DNA from: Pontibacter silvestris | GTDB lineage: Bacteria; Bacteroidota; Bacteroidia; Cytophagales; Hymenobacteraceae | Length of the DNA: 64,000 nucleotides | Assembly: GCF_020907275.1 (NCBI RefSeq) | Contig: NZ_JAJJWI010000007.1 | Coordinates: 1 to 64,000, forward strand | Direction: 5' to 3' | Shown: piece by piece, positions 1-9,787 of the stretch | How the letters are laid out: the number at the start of each line of letters is the position of its first letter | Position numbering within the stretch: position 1 is the first letter of the stretch | The notes under the pieces: generated by a model | Told to the model about the DNA's origin: nothing | The model's input: only the letters and a program-made list of their open reading frames with translations | Database searches by the model: none | Made by a program: the position numbers and the translations under genes

Positions 1-520
1 GAAGAGGGTTAGCAAGTAAACTTTAGTAAAGTGAGTGATAACCGTTGCAAAATATGCCACGCCAAGCTATTGTTAACTTTAACGTCAGCTTGGAGAATAT
101 TTAAGGTATAATGTGTTTGTAGTCCAAGCCTTACTTAATTCATTATTTCCTCAATTGAAGTAAAACTGTTCTGTTGCGTACTACAGTAGCACTAAACTAT
201 GGCTACTTCTAGCTCCTTGTTTCTAGTTGAGAAAGCTAGGCATAAGTAAGGGACTCTTTACCGAACTTGGCGTATATTAGAATTAACGTACAATAAATGG
301 TCTTAAGAAAGAGGTAGAGCAGAGGCTTTGCTATGAGAGCTGATGCATAATAGCTCTGGAATTCCCGATACCATCTACTTTTGATAAAAGTATCTAAAGA
401 GAAATTTTTAAAACTACTTACCCAGCAACTTCACATTAATATCTTCTAAATCTTTCTGTTTAACTTTTATAATTCAATGCTGTTCAGGAAACCGGCTTTT
501 TTTCTGAAATAAGCTGTTGC
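1..520. other. Intergenic region, no gene recognised
   Basis: No open frame that looks like a protein, no tRNA and no rRNA could be seen in this AT-rich stretch. A TACTTTTG box (376-383) fits the Bacteroidota -7 consensus TAnnTTTG, and it lies in a short inverted repeat (tactttt / aaaagta, 376-392). No gene follows it on the plus strand before the hairpin at 521, so its meaning is unclear. Confidence 0.5.
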
Positions 521-578
521 TCTTACAAACAAGAAGCCCCTGTAAGTTTAAAGCTACAGGGGCTTCTTGTTTGTAAGA
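521..578. terminator. Long perfect hairpin, probable bidirectional terminator
   Basis: The 24-nt arms 521-544 and 555-578 are exact reverse complements around a 10-nt loop. The GC-rich core (gaagcccctgta) is flanked by A/T-rich ends, so it can act as an intrinsic terminator in either direction. It sits 15 bases beyond the stop of the M16-like gene. Confidence 0.8.
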
Positions 579-593
579 ATCAAGTTGAATAAA

Positions 594-1877
594 CTAACTA
601 TTTCGTCCTGCTACAGAAATTGTTAAATCATCTATAGGCAGATAAGTATTGGCTAATTCTCTTAACTCTGGAGCTGTAACAGTACGTATAGTAGTGACAT
701 AATTACTATAATATTCTGTAGAAAGACTGTGTAGGACGATCCGTTTATAACGATCACACTGGTCAAAAATGGTGGCTATATCGTTCAGGAACTTGCCTAG
801 CATGTAGTTCTTTACAGTATTGAGTTCATCTTCCTGTATTTCCTCCTGCTGTAAGAGAGCTATCTCTTTTTTTATCTCACTAATAGTGTCGTCTGTAACT
901 GCATAATTAACATCAGTACCAATATAGAAAAGGCTATCCTGCTCTTTTGCTGAAATGGTTGAATAGATGCCGTAGGTATACCCTTTGTCCTCTCTGATAT
1001 TTCGCATTAATCTGGAGCCAAAGTATCCACCTAGAACTTCATTCAAAACAATAAGCTTCAGATAATTCTCATGCTGTATCAGCGGAAACCTTTTACCTAC
1101 TCTAATAGATGACTGTAAGCTTTCAGGCATTTCTACTAAAGAATGCTTCTTCGGATTTGCAATATCTATCCTATCTACTGTGTCTGATGAATGAGACCTT
1201 TGTAAAGAAAGCTCTTCAATATTCTTTACAAGATATTGCAGCATAGGTTCATTGATGCTGCCACAAGCGAAAACCTCTAACTCCTGCACATTGAACCTGC
1301 TCTTATAGTATGCTTCAAGCTTATCAAGTGTAATATTATCAAAAGCATTACTGTCAAAACCGAACACATACGGGTGTTCATCTCCATACAAGGCTTTTGT
1401 AAAGCTATGTGTAGCTAAGTAGCTGTTCTTTTGGCGTTGTACTTTAACGTTCTGCCTAGTGCGCTGTAAGAGCAAGTTAAACTCTTCTTCAGGAAATGAT
1501 GGGTTTTGCAGCACGTCAAGTACCAGAGGAAGAAGCTCCTCCACATATTTGGCCAAACAGTATAACGTGAATTCTGTGCGATCATAACCGTGGTTATTAT
1601 CGAAAGAAGCTCCATAAAAGGCTACCTTTTCGGCTATCTGTTTAGCAGTATGATTAGCAGTACCTTCGAACAGCATTTTTGCTGTAAGGTCAGATACGCC
1701 ACTTTCAGGTTCGTACCATTTACCGGCTTTAAAAACAAAATCCAGCCTGACAACAGGCTGGGTTTCGCTTTTTATAACATGTAATCTTGCTCCATTCTTC
1801 AGATTATTTATTTCTGCAATTTGAAGCGAGACCGCATCTATTTCATATGTTTCAGGTGCTTTGGTTCTATCAAGCAT
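594..1877 (-). CDS. M16 (insulinase) family protein, catalytically inactive type
   Basis: This 427-residue protein has the two-lobe layout of bacterial M16B peptidases: an N-terminal M16 domain (about 20-175) and an M16_C domain (about 180-355). The zinc motif HxxEH, expected just before MLFEGT (residues 68-73), is absent: the aligned positions are Asp63, Ala66 and Lys67. The protein therefore cannot bind zinc in the usual way. In many bacteria such inactive subunits pair with an active M16 partner to form one chamber; that is known of the family, and no partner gene is visible here. No signal peptide is evident. It lies 25 bases after porV on the same strand, so co-transcription with porU-porV is likely. 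Confidence 0.85.
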   Translation of the reverse strand: MLDRTKAPETYEIDAVSLQIAEINNLKNGARLHVIKSETQPVVRLDFVFKAGKWYEPESGVSDLTAKMLFEGTANHTAKQIAEKVAFYGASFDNNHGYDRTEFTLYCLAKYVEELLPLVLDVLQNPSFPEEEFNLLLQRTRQNVKVQRQKNSYLATHSFTKALYGDEHPYVFGFDSNAFDNITLDKLEAYYKSRFNVQELEVFACGSINEPMLQYLVKNIEELSLQRSHSSDTVDRIDIANPKKHSLVEMPESLQSSIRVGKRFPLIQHENYLKLIVLNEVLGGYFGSRLMRNIREDKGYTYGIYSTISAKEQDSLFYIGTDVNYAVTDDTISEIKKEIALLQQEEIQEDELNTVKNYMLGKFLNDIATIFDQCDRYKRIVLHSLSTEYYSNYVTTIRTVTAPELRELANTYLPIDDLTISVAGRNS

Positions 1878-1902
1878 TTCTAAATATGTAGTTCGTAGTT
1901 TA

Positions 1903-3030
1903 TTAATCTAGATTCAACGCAAGCGTGAATCGTAGTGTTTCGGCTAAAGGGTTTCCTTGCTGACTCGGGATCAGGTAGGCCGCGTCAATACCGAACTTCT
2001 GATAACGCAGCCCAAGACCTAATGACAGATACTGCCTACCTCCTTTATCTGGATTTTCGTAGAAATAACCTGCTCTTGCAGCAAACAAGTCACTATACCA
2101 GTACTCAACTCCACCAGAAAGGTTTACTTCCTGCATCTCTTCTGTAAAGCCTCCTTCAGCATCTCCAAAAGAGGAGAAAAGGCCACTAACCACACTTTGG
2201 CTTTGATCTGCACCTGGCGAAGGAACCAGAAGTTTATTCGCATCAAGCACAAAGGTAAGTTTATTATAGGCATCTAAATTGTAAGTTACTGCGGTACCTA
2301 TCTTAAGGTTTGTTGGAAGAAAGTCACTTTCATCAGCGCTGGTGTAAGCAATCTTTCCTCCAATGTTAGAGATGTTTGCTCCTAACGCTAAATTAACTTT
2401 TTGACTCAGATCTTTATTATAGTAAATTCCAACATCAACTGCCGCTGTGTTACCGGGCTGTGACTCAAAAGTAGTAGAAGCACCACCAACGTTTACATTC
2501 CCAGCCAGGTTGGAATGAATAAAGCGGGCTCCGATACCAAGGCTGAGGTTTTCGCTTAGCGCCTGTCCGTAAGCAACTGATATAGCGTATTCTTTAGGGC
2601 TATAATCCTGTATTGGGTTACGGTTCTCATCTATGAACTGTATTTCCCCTAAATCAAAGTAAAGCAGGGAGAGGGAAATGGCAGATGTTTCGTTAAGCTT
2701 TTTATAGCCAGACAGATAGCTGAGAGACATATCGTCTACTACATTGCTTAACCAAGGAGAGTATGATAAGCTGACACTCATATCCTGTTCTACAAAGCCA
2801 AGCTTGGCAGGATTCCAGTGCGGAGCATTGGCATCAGGGCTGATAGCTACACCAGCATCGCCGAGTGCTGCAGAGCGTGCGTCTGGTGCAACAGTAAGTA
2901 TTGGTACAGCTGTAGTTACGGCATTCACATCGTTGCTCTGCCCAGTAACTCCCTGAGCAAATGCGAAAGGAGCCGAAGCCACGGCCACAACAAAGCAAGC
3001 TGCTTTAGAAAGAATACTTCTTTTATACAT
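1903..3030 (-). CDS. porV: Type IX secretion outer-membrane protein PorV (LptO)
   Basis: A 375-residue protein with a cleavable signal peptide (cleavage near AFAQ, residues 23-26). The conserved PorV N-terminus follows: repeats on the theme AVPILTVAPDARSAALGDAG, then the NPAKLGF segment. The rest alternates in short amphipathic strands ending LRFTLALNLD, as in a FadL-like outer-membrane barrel. In the type IX system PorV binds the C-terminal domain of cargo after the SprA translocon and delivers it to the PorU sortase. Gene order porU-porV with a 48-base gap supports the assignment. A TATCTTTG box (3052-3059) lies 22 bases before the start and may give porV its own promoter. Confidence 0.93.
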   Translation of the reverse strand: MYKRSILSKAACFVVAVASAPFAFAQGVTGQSNDVNAVTTAVPILTVAPDARSAALGDAGVAISPDANAPHWNPAKLGFVEQDMSVSLSYSPWLSNVVDDMSLSYLSGYKKLNETSAISLSLLYFDLGEIQFIDENRNPIQDYSPKEYAISVAYGQALSENLSLGIGARFIHSNLAGNVNVGGASTTFESQPGNTAAVDVGIYYNKDLSQKVNLALGANISNIGGKIAYTSADESDFLPTNLKIGTAVTYNLDAYNKLTFVLDANKLLVPSPGADQSQSVVSGLFSSFGDAEGGFTEEMQEVNLSGGVEYWYSDLFAARAGYFYENPDKGGRQYLSLGLGLRYQKFGIDAAYLIPSQQGNPLAETLRFTLALNLD

Positions 3031-3051
3031 AAAAAAAAATTAATAGCTTAT

Positions 3052-3059
3052 CAAAGATA
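3052..3059 (-). promoter_or_regulatory. Putative -7 promoter box for porV
   Basis: TATCTTTG on the minus strand matches the Bacteroidota -7 consensus TAnnTTTG and ends 22 bases before the porV start. The nearest TTTG upstream (3085-3088) is about 25 bases away, slightly farther than ideal, so the match is partial. Confidence 0.4.
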
Positions 3060-3078
3060 GAAATAATAGAGGACTATT

Positions 3079-6000
3079 TTAATTCAAAATTACAAGTTTC
3101 TCAAATCGGGATGTTTTAGAGCCATCTTGCTGCGACCTGACATTGACTTTATAAACATAAACGCCTTTGGCCAGTATATCATTATATTCATCTCTGCCAT
3201 CCCAGGTTAATTCAGCTAAATGAGCTTTGCTTGCATAGCTGGTAGTTTCAAGTGTTCTGACCAGCTTACCAGATATGGTAAAAATTTGCACCTGAATGTC
3301 CAGGTTATCGCCTGCTCTGTTGTGATCAAAATGGAAAGTAGTTTTGGTTGAAAATGGGTTTGGGTGATTCAGCACATGCTCTAACGCTATTTCTGCTTCA
3401 TTCGATACATAAAGCTCCAAATATTCTTCTGAAGAGTTATTGTAGGTATCCCAAGCCTTTAGTTTAACGGAGTGAGGGCCTGGCGCAAGATCTTGTAAAG
3501 GAAATTTAATAGTACCGGACTGGTAACTATCAGCATCTGAAGTATAATAGTCATTAACCACTATCAGATTATCCTGTTCATTATCCAGTACAACTGTAAT
3601 CTCGTGTCCAACGCCCACTCCTGCTGTGTTTATGCCGCTTTCATCGGCTACTTTAGCCAGTAAGGTCGGGTTAGAATTGGTGCTTCCCCCAAACACAAAC
3701 GATTCATCATCCATGTATAGCTTTATGGCGGGTGGTGTGTTATCTGTAGTAACAGCCTGGGCTGTGCCTCCTACTATAACAGATTGAGATGCACCCATGG
3801 CATCAATGGTAGAATTACTGGCGTATAAGGTAATTTTGCCGGGACCATAAGTATAAACAATGTCTTTGGGTACTATAAAAGTAACCTCAAACAAACCATT
3901 CTTTACAGTTGCCTTTCCCTCATACAGAATATTCTGGCGTAAGCTTATTGGCACCGAAGGAGCACCTTCGTCTCCCAGTGTTTTTACAGTAGTTGTTTTC
4001 TCATACACTGTAAGCTGAAGTTCACCGTTAAAGCTTTGTTTTGTTTCTCCCGAAGCCGCCAAAATCCGCCCTGCCATTGTTACTTTTCCTAAAGCGCTTA
4101 AGGTGTCTGAAGATGTTGCTTTGCCGTTTATATGCGTTATCTCGGCTTGTAATGTGGCATAAGCTAGCTGCATGGTCGGGTCACCTAATAAGGTGAAATT
4201 GCGGTTATTTACCCCTCTGGAACCACTCACTGTATCTAAAATGCTGCTGTTTTTAGTGCGCATAACCAAGTCTCCTAACCGGGGCATTGCGCCTTTAACA
4301 GGAGTAAAGGCATATTCGAAGAAGTTACGATTTAGCACACGGTTGCCGGTGGAGTAAACCGGGCGTGTCGTTGTAAGCAAGCCTGCTGCCCCACCCTGAG
4401 CATTTAGTAAAGCTGCTTCTGCTCCGGAGGTTCGCTGAGGTTCATCGTAACGGCCAAACTCGCAGGTAGCGGTAAGCATAAAAGTCAGCCTGTTGCTGTT
4501 TTGCCAATTTGCAATTTGTTGCATGGTCAGTATCTGTTCTGCTGTCCAGCTGATTTCGTTGCCGTGGCCTGTAAAGTTGGTGATAAGAGAACCTTGTGTA
4601 ATTGCTTTGTCCAGGGCTGAAGAGGCTTCAGGAGAGCGCTTTCCCCTGGAAACAGCTTCCTGTGGGTAAAGGTCTAAGTACAGCTTGTTTGGGTTGTAAC
4701 CAGGAAAGCTGCTTACCAGGTAGTTTGCCAGATACTCTGCATCGTTCATGTGCTCGTTATAGTCACCGTCGTCTGCCACAAAAGTTACCTGGCTGCGCCA
4801 TTTACCAAACTGGCTGGGGCTGTCATAAGACATGATCTTCTGCACTATAGCTGCTGCTTCTGCATTGGTCTTTACCGGAAGTCGCCCAATGCCTACATCT
4901 AATAAATGATCCCCTAAGGTGTTTTCAGTCCACTCGCCTTCATCCTCATCTAAAAAGCCAAAATAATCTTCTGAAGAGTAGCTGTTTATTGGATGTAACG
5001 ACTCACGCGACTCATATATCGGCACAAAGTTGGTATTATCAATGGTGCGGTTTTTATAGTCGTAGGAGGTATCTCCAAAGAGCAGGAGGTACATCATATC
5101 GTCACCACTTTTGTGGCTGCGGTTGTAAAGCATTCGCATAAAGTCGCGGATAGCTGTTACATCCTGTGCTCCGGAAGAAAATTCGTTAAATATCTGCTGT
5201 GTGGTTACAACTGAGACTGCTAAATTATTGTGGCTGCTGCGGTATGCTGCCAGTCTGTTGGCTTCAGTCAGGAACTCAGGGTGTGTAACTACCACAAAAT
5301 CTAAGTTCCCATTCTGGTTGAGACTATGCAGGTTTTGGTTTGGTACCTTACCTAAGGGGACAGGCCGTAGGCTGATACCTGCATTCTGAAAAACAACAAA
5401 CTCACGCAGCATATCTGTAGCTGTTGTAAAGCTAAGTCCTGACCCCGTTGTTACGGTTTCCTGCTGTACAGGCTGTGCAGGGGCTGTTACATCCCAAACA
5501 ATAGCTGAAGCAGGAGCTTCTGAAATAGTAAACGTATTTACTGGTAACGTGGTACTGCTTACAGAACGGAAGCTTGTCTGTTCTCCATATAGCTTTAACT
5601 GGCGATTGTAATTCAGCTCCAGATAATTAAGATAGCCAAGCGAGGTGCTGCTGCCACCTGTATTAAAAGCTATGTTTACTTTGCATTCTGACGGAGCCCC
5701 AAGTACCTGTTGGCTTACCGTGTAAATTCTGATGTTGTTAATTCCTTCTGGATGGTAACTGTAAGTGCCGCGACCAGCAATGCCCTGAGAACCTAAAGGC
5801 TGGTTGTTTAACTGGAGGGTAAAGGTGCAACTGGCTGGAGAATTAGCCATCAAAAAAGCCTTTAACTTTAGGTCAGAGCCCAATACTATATCACTTACAG
5901 GAAAAGTGAAGCCGCGGGAAGAGGTAAAAGAACTAAACTCTTCTCCATACCACTCGCGGCCTGAGTACACCATATTTTTAAGGTCCCTCTCATAAAAAGC

Positions 6001-6951
6001 CCGCTCATTATAGCTGTTAATAGTTTGCGTAGCGCCACCAGCCTGCCCTCGGCTTGTAACACGTTTACCATTTGCATAACCTATTCTAAGGAAATAGTAA
6101 GCTGTGTCGGTGTAAAAGTTGTACGTGTGTTTAAACTGGCCTTCATTACTATCATACGCCCATGTGTGCGGCCCCTGTGCATAAAAAAGTACATAGTCGG
6201 CATCGTCGAAGCGCCCATCTTCTTCACCAGGCACCATAACAGCATTTTCCAGCAGATCATCAGGGCGGGGAGAATTGTTAGGCTGTGGCAGCATTTCGCC
6301 ACCGTTGCCATATAACTGAATTTGCTTTGGGTCCAGGTTTTGCGTACTAATGCCGAGTGCCTGTAAAGTAGCTTTATCAAGCTTATGAACCCCAGTAGAA
6401 GTTATCGCTATTTTGTACCAGTCGCCTGAGTTTAAGACAGAGCTATTCCCAAAGTCGCTGGCGTTGGTAACACGTGCATTTACCGTCTGTGTTCGTCTTA
6501 GTGAATAAGTGTAGCTGAATTTTACCAGTTTTTCCAGTTGGTTTGTCTGCGGATTTAGCCGGATGGGAAGTATGGTAACTAAGCTAAGGGGTAGTTTGTT
6601 TTCAGTTCCGTTTACTATGCTTACTGTAGGGGATGAACCAAAACTGCTGCTACCGAATAGCTTTTGTTCTTCCTGTGAGAAAGGCGCATAAGTCGTTTGG
6701 GTAAGTTGTAAGCTGCCAATGTGTACACTTGGTATGCGGAAACGGTAATAAGGCAGGCGCTTGGTGTAGTCTACTGTAGCACCTGTAAAGGATGCGATTT
6801 CTCCTGGTAAATTTTGTGCAGGCAGCACAGCCTGTTTTTCCTGCCAGTTAAGTGTAACTACAGGAGATGTAGATTGAGCCTTAACCCCGCTAATCAGTAA
6901 GTTGCAGGTAAACAGTATGCATACACCAACTAACCGGAAAGACCACTTCAT
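3079..6951 (-). CDS. porU: Type IX secretion system sortase PorU
   Basis: A 1290-residue protein of the gingipain-like C25 cysteine peptidase family. An N-terminal signal peptide (about 1-25) is followed by a beta-rich propeptide-like region and then the C25 domain. The catalytic pair is visible: His796 in NFTGHGNEIS and Cys830 in LTATCEFGRYD. The last 85 residues are a type A C-terminal sorting domain (NHPNPFSTKTTF ... GVYVYKVNV). PorU removes the sorting domain from exported cargo at the cell surface and joins the new C-terminus to A-LPS (known for Porphyromonas); its own domain is kept. Length and order before porV are typical. The 298-base gap upstream separates it from pssA. Confidence 0.95.
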   Translation of the reverse strand: MKWSFRLVGVCILFTCNLLISGVKAQSTSPVVTLNWQEKQAVLPAQNLPGEIASFTGATVDYTKRLPYYRFRIPSVHIGSLQLTQTTYAPFSQEEQKLFGSSSFGSSPTVSIVNGTENKLPLSLVTILPIRLNPQTNQLEKLVKFSYTYSLRRTQTVNARVTNASDFGNSSVLNSGDWYKIAITSTGVHKLDKATLQALGISTQNLDPKQIQLYGNGGEMLPQPNNSPRPDDLLENAVMVPGEEDGRFDDADYVLFYAQGPHTWAYDSNEGQFKHTYNFYTDTAYYFLRIGYANGKRVTSRGQAGGATQTINSYNERAFYERDLKNMVYSGREWYGEEFSSFTSSRGFTFPVSDIVLGSDLKLKAFLMANSPASCTFTLQLNNQPLGSQGIAGRGTYSYHPEGINNIRIYTVSQQVLGAPSECKVNIAFNTGGSSTSLGYLNYLELNYNRQLKLYGEQTSFRSVSSTTLPVNTFTISEAPASAIVWDVTAPAQPVQQETVTTGSGLSFTTATDMLREFVVFQNAGISLRPVPLGKVPNQNLHSLNQNGNLDFVVVTHPEFLTEANRLAAYRSSHNNLAVSVVTTQQIFNEFSSGAQDVTAIRDFMRMLYNRSHKSGDDMMYLLLFGDTSYDYKNRTIDNTNFVPIYESRESLHPINSYSSEDYFGFLDEDEGEWTENTLGDHLLDVGIGRLPVKTNAEAAAIVQKIMSYDSPSQFGKWRSQVTFVADDGDYNEHMNDAEYLANYLVSSFPGYNPNKLYLDLYPQEAVSRGKRSPEASSALDKAITQGSLITNFTGHGNEISWTAEQILTMQQIANWQNSNRLTFMLTATCEFGRYDEPQRTSGAEAALLNAQGGAAGLLTTTRPVYSTGNRVLNRNFFEYAFTPVKGAMPRLGDLVMRTKNSSILDTVSGSRGVNNRNFTLLGDPTMQLAYATLQAEITHINGKATSSDTLSALGKVTMAGRILAASGETKQSFNGELQLTVYEKTTTVKTLGDEGAPSVPISLRQNILYEGKATVKNGLFEVTFIVPKDIVYTYGPGKITLYASNSTIDAMGASQSVIVGGTAQAVTTDNTPPAIKLYMDDESFVFGGSTNSNPTLLAKVADESGINTAGVGVGHEITVVLDNEQDNLIVVNDYYTSDADSYQSGTIKFPLQDLAPGPHSVKLKAWDTYNNSSEEYLELYVSNEAEIALEHVLNHPNPFSTKTTFHFDHNRAGDNLDIQVQIFTISGKLVRTLETTSYASKAHLAELTWDGRDEYNDILAKGVYVYKVNVRSQQDGSKTSRFEKLVILN

Positions 6952-7249
6952 TTACTAAGGGAGTATAGAAACAATGACATCACATAGTGCATAAAGTACA
7001 GGTGCAGGTATCATTGTCTTAATCTAACAGATATTTTGTTGTTTTATTGTGTCGCAGCAAGCTGTTGTTGCTGTGTTAACCCGTAGGTGTTAGATTCCAT
7101 AATCAGGTTAGCCAGCAGCTAGCTTACTGTAGACTTACTCTACCTACTTCACTATAATGTGTTGCCGACGCGCACATCAGGCAAAACAGCTTGACCTTGT
7201 GGGGGGAACAACTCCAGAAGAGGTACTACATCAACTTTGGTAGTAAACT
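6952..7249. other. Intergenic region upstream of porU
   Basis: This gap of just under 300 bases separates pssA from porU, both on the minus strand. It presumably holds the porU promoter and leader, but I find no TAnnTTTG box. Only a weak 7-base inverted repeat (acaatga ... tcattgt) with a long loop near 6971-7018 could be seen. Confidence 0.4.
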
Positions 7250-7954
7250 TCATGATTGTGAAGTGTTTTTAATGATAGACAAAATTATGTAGAGTACTAT
7301 AATCAGTGGTACGGCTGCGAACTTAACAAGAGCAAGTAAAATTATTGACAACCCAAGGAAAATAAAGCGAATAGAATTGTCTTGCCAGCTTAAGTTCTTA
7401 AACTTAAGTGCAAACAATGGAAGCTCCGCCACCAACAGGTAAGACAGAAGTACCGTTAGTGTCAGTAGCACATAAGGGTTTAATATAACATTATAGTGTG
7501 CCAGAGTGCCATTTTCTAAAATAAGGGGCAAAGAAGCCACCAGTATGGTACAGGCCGGTGTCGGTAAACCTATAAATGAAGATGTTTGACGCGTATCTAT
7601 GTTAAATTTAGCCAGGCGCAATGCCGAAAATATGGTAATCAGAAAACCAAAGAAAGGCAGTATGCTTTCAGGTATTCCCAGTGCTGTATTCCCCGAAACA
7701 GTCAGCAGCATAAACACCATAGCGCCAGGTACAGCTCCAAAAGACACCATATCAGCCAGTGAGTCCAGTTGCTTGCCTATTTCAGAGTAAGTGTTTAAGA
7801 CACGAGCTACCATGCCATCCATAAAATCAAAAACAGCAGCAACGCTAACCATGTAAGAAGCATTTACTAACTGATTATTAAAAGCAAAATATAACGCTAT
7901 ACAACCAGAAAGCAGGTTAAAGCAGGTAATGGCGTTAGGAATATGTTTTTTCAT
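7250..7954 (-). CDS. pssA: CDP-diacylglycerol--serine O-phosphatidyltransferase
   Basis: A 234-residue integral membrane protein with about seven hydrophobic segments. It carries the full CDP-alcohol phosphotransferase motif, read as Asp46-Gly47-x2-Ala50-Arg51-x8-Gly60-x3-Asp64-x3-Asp68. It transfers a phosphatidyl group from CDP-diacylglycerol to serine, giving phosphatidylserine, the precursor of phosphatidylethanolamine. Length, and the N-terminus KKHIPNAITCFNLLSGC, match the Bacteroidota/Bacillus-type membrane PssA, not the E. coli enzyme. The MBL-fold gene ends 21 bases upstream, so the two are probably co-transcribed. A different CDP-alcohol transferase (phosphatidylglycerophosphate synthase) is less likely given the N-terminus. 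Confidence 0.92.
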   Translation of the reverse strand: MKKHIPNAITCFNLLSGCIALYFAFNNQLVNASYMVSVAAVFDFMDGMVARVLNTYSEIGKQLDSLADMVSFGAVPGAMVFMLLTVSGNTALGIPESILPFFGFLITIFSALRLAKFNIDTRQTSSFIGLPTPACTILVASLPLILENGTLAHYNVILNPYVLLTLTVLLSYLLVAELPLFALKFKNLSWQDNSIRFIFLGLSIILLALVKFAAVPLIIVLYIILSIIKNTSQS

Positions 7955-7975
7955 TTAATGAAGAGGCGGTATGTG

Positions 7976-8611
7976 CTACCGCAGAAATGGGTTATACTTT
8001 TTCTCATACCCAATAGTTGTTTCCGGGCCATGCCCAGGATAAACAGTTACCTCATCAGGTAGTGTAAAAAGTTTTGTTCTGATACTTTTAATAAGCGTGT
8101 CGAAATCACCGCCAGGCAGGTCTGTACGGCCAATGCTGTTTTTGAAGAGCACATCTCCTCCGACTACAATCTTCTCCTGCTCATTATAAAATACTACATG
8201 GCCCGGAGCATGCCCTGGAGTAAAGAATATCTGTAGCTTTGTATTGCCAAACTTAACAACGTCGCCTTCTTTAAGAAAGGATGCAGGTAATTCTTCCTGG
8301 TATAACGGAAACCCATAGGCAGGGGCATAAACCTGTACAGAACGTAGCGTCTGCTCATCCTCAGGATGTATTTCCAAACCTACTTTACAGGTGGCTGCGA
8401 CAAACTTATTGCCTAACACATGGTCTATGTGGCAGTGAGTGTTCAGCAAGCGTGTTACTTTTAAGCTGTTATCTTCTATGTACTTTTTCAGCTGCTCCCG
8501 TTCGTGTTGCTCATAGCAACCTGGGTCTACAACAATGCACTCATTCGTATCGTCGTGAAGGAGGTACGTGTTTTCCTGAAAAGGATTAAAGGTAAGGCAG
8601 GTAACCTTCAT
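7976..8611 (-). CDS. MBL-fold metallo-hydrolase, glyoxalase II-like
   Basis: A metallo-beta-lactamase-fold protein of about 211 residues. The metal motif THCHIDH (residues 58-64) supplies His59, His61, Asp63 and His64; later ligands are seen in TPGHAPGH, GGDVLF and YPGHGPET. This pattern fits the YcbL/glyoxalase II-like group, which hydrolyse thioesters such as S-lactoylglutathione or related thiols. The exact substrate cannot be read from sequence. A longer reading frame opens at a TTG at 8632, but the ATG at 8611 gives the family N-terminus MKVTCLTFNPFQENTY and is preferred. It is divergent from the FAD oxidoreductase and sits 21 bases upstream of pssA. Confidence 0.88.
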   Translation of the reverse strand: MKVTCLTFNPFQENTYLLHDDTNECIVVDPGCYEQHEREQLKKYIEDNSLKVTRLLNTHCHIDHVLGNKFVAATCKVGLEIHPEDEQTLRSVQVYAPAYGFPLYQEELPASFLKEGDVVKFGNTKLQIFFTPGHAPGHVVFYNEQEKIVVGGDVLFKNSIGRTDLPGGDFDTLIKSIRTKLFTLPDEVTVYPGHGPETTIGYEKKYNPFLR

Positions 8612-8694
8612 ATTATTCTTGTTTGGTGTCAAGCGTCCACAAAACTGGGCCCTAAGTTACAAATTTCACCTGTACAACTCGTAACTTGCCCCTT

Positions 8695-9783
8695 ATGAAT
8701 TATGATTTTATAATTGTTGGTCATGGCCTGGCCGGTGCTACGTTAGCTTATACCCTAAGGCAGCGGGGGCAAAAGGTTTTAGTGATAGATGAACCTAGGC
8801 AAAGTACTGCCTCTAAAGTAGCGGCGGGGCTGGTAAACCCTATAGCAGGCAAGCGATTTGCCAAATCATGGCTGGCAGATAAATTTATACCTGCAGCCAA
8901 TAATTTTTATGATGAGTTAGAAGAGCGTTATAATCAACCGCTTTTTTTTCATAAACCTATCTACAAAATTTTCTCCTCTATAGAGGAACAAAATACCTGG
9001 ATGGCGAAGAGCGCTGGGGAAGGCTGGCAAGCGTACATAGAAGCCACCTATACCCAAAGCACTAACCAGCCCTCTATACAAGATCCGTTTGGTGGTATAA
9101 TGATCAAGCAGGGTGGATATCTGCAAGTGTCGCTAATGCTGGAGTTGCTGGCACGGGACTTGCTGCAACATAGCTTAATGTTGCCGGAGCGCTTCAACAT
9201 TGAGCATCTGCAGTTAACAGGGCAAGGCGTAAAGTATAGGCAAGCAGAGGCGAAGCATCTCATTTTTTGTGAAGGATACCAAGTTATAAACAATCCGTAC
9301 TTTAAGTGGCTGCCCATACAGCCTACCAAAGGAGAAGTACTAGAGGTGCAAACACAAAATTTTAAAGCAGAATGTATCTATAACAAAGCTGTTTACGTTG
9401 TTCCCATAGAAGATGGAAGATTTAAGATCGGAGCTACGTACGATTGGCGTAAACCAAATGAAGAACCAACAGAGGCTGGGCAGGAAGAGCTATCTGAACG
9501 CTTCTGCCAGATCACTTCACAGGATTTTGATATACTAAACCATTGGGCTGGCATCAGACCTGCAGTGCGTGACCGACGTCCGCTGGTCGGAGTACACCCT
9601 GAGTATACACAGTTAAGTGTGTTTAACGGTATGGGATCTAAAGGAGTACTAATGGCACCATACCTGGCACATAACTTTGCTAAGGCATTGGCAGGAGAAG
9701 CAGAATTGCTGCCAGATGTACATATTTCGCGATATTATTCGTTATATTACGACTATATAAAACACCATAATCCTCAATCTTAA
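8695..9783 (+). CDS. FAD-dependent oxidoreductase (DadA/glycine-oxidase-like)
   Basis: The N-terminus NYDFIIVGHGLAGATLAY contains the Rossmann dinucleotide-binding motif GxGxxG (residues 9-14), closed by VIDE at 30-33. The C-terminal part has the DAO-family pattern GIRPAVRDRRPLVG and FNGMGSKGVLMAPY, which lines the flavin. The family oxidises amino acids or amines, or modifies tRNA (as in MnmC); the substrate here is unknown. A TTG at 8686 opens the same frame, but the ATG at 8695 gives a better family start. The stop is followed four bases later by the next start, indicating an operon with the TolB/barrel protein and serine hydrolase. Confidence 0.85.
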   Translation: MNYDFIIVGHGLAGATLAYTLRQRGQKVLVIDEPRQSTASKVAAGLVNPIAGKRFAKSWLADKFIPAANNFYDELEERYNQPLFFHKPIYKIFSSIEEQNTWMAKSAGEGWQAYIEATYTQSTNQPSIQDPFGGIMIKQGGYLQVSLMLELLARDLLQHSLMLPERFNIEHLQLTGQGVKYRQAEAKHLIFCEGYQVINNPYFKWLPIQPTKGEVLEVQTQNFKAECIYNKAVYVVPIEDGRFKIGATYDWRKPNEEPTEAGQEELSERFCQITSQDFDILNHWAGIRPAVRDRRPLVGVHPEYTQLSVFNGMGSKGVLMAPYLAHNFAKALAGEAELLPDVHISRYYSLYYDYIKHHNPQS

Positions 9784-9787
9784 GTGC

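Noticed and set aside
7599..7790. Short plus-strand frame opposite pssA
   Set aside because: Antisense shadow of pssA with no independent features.
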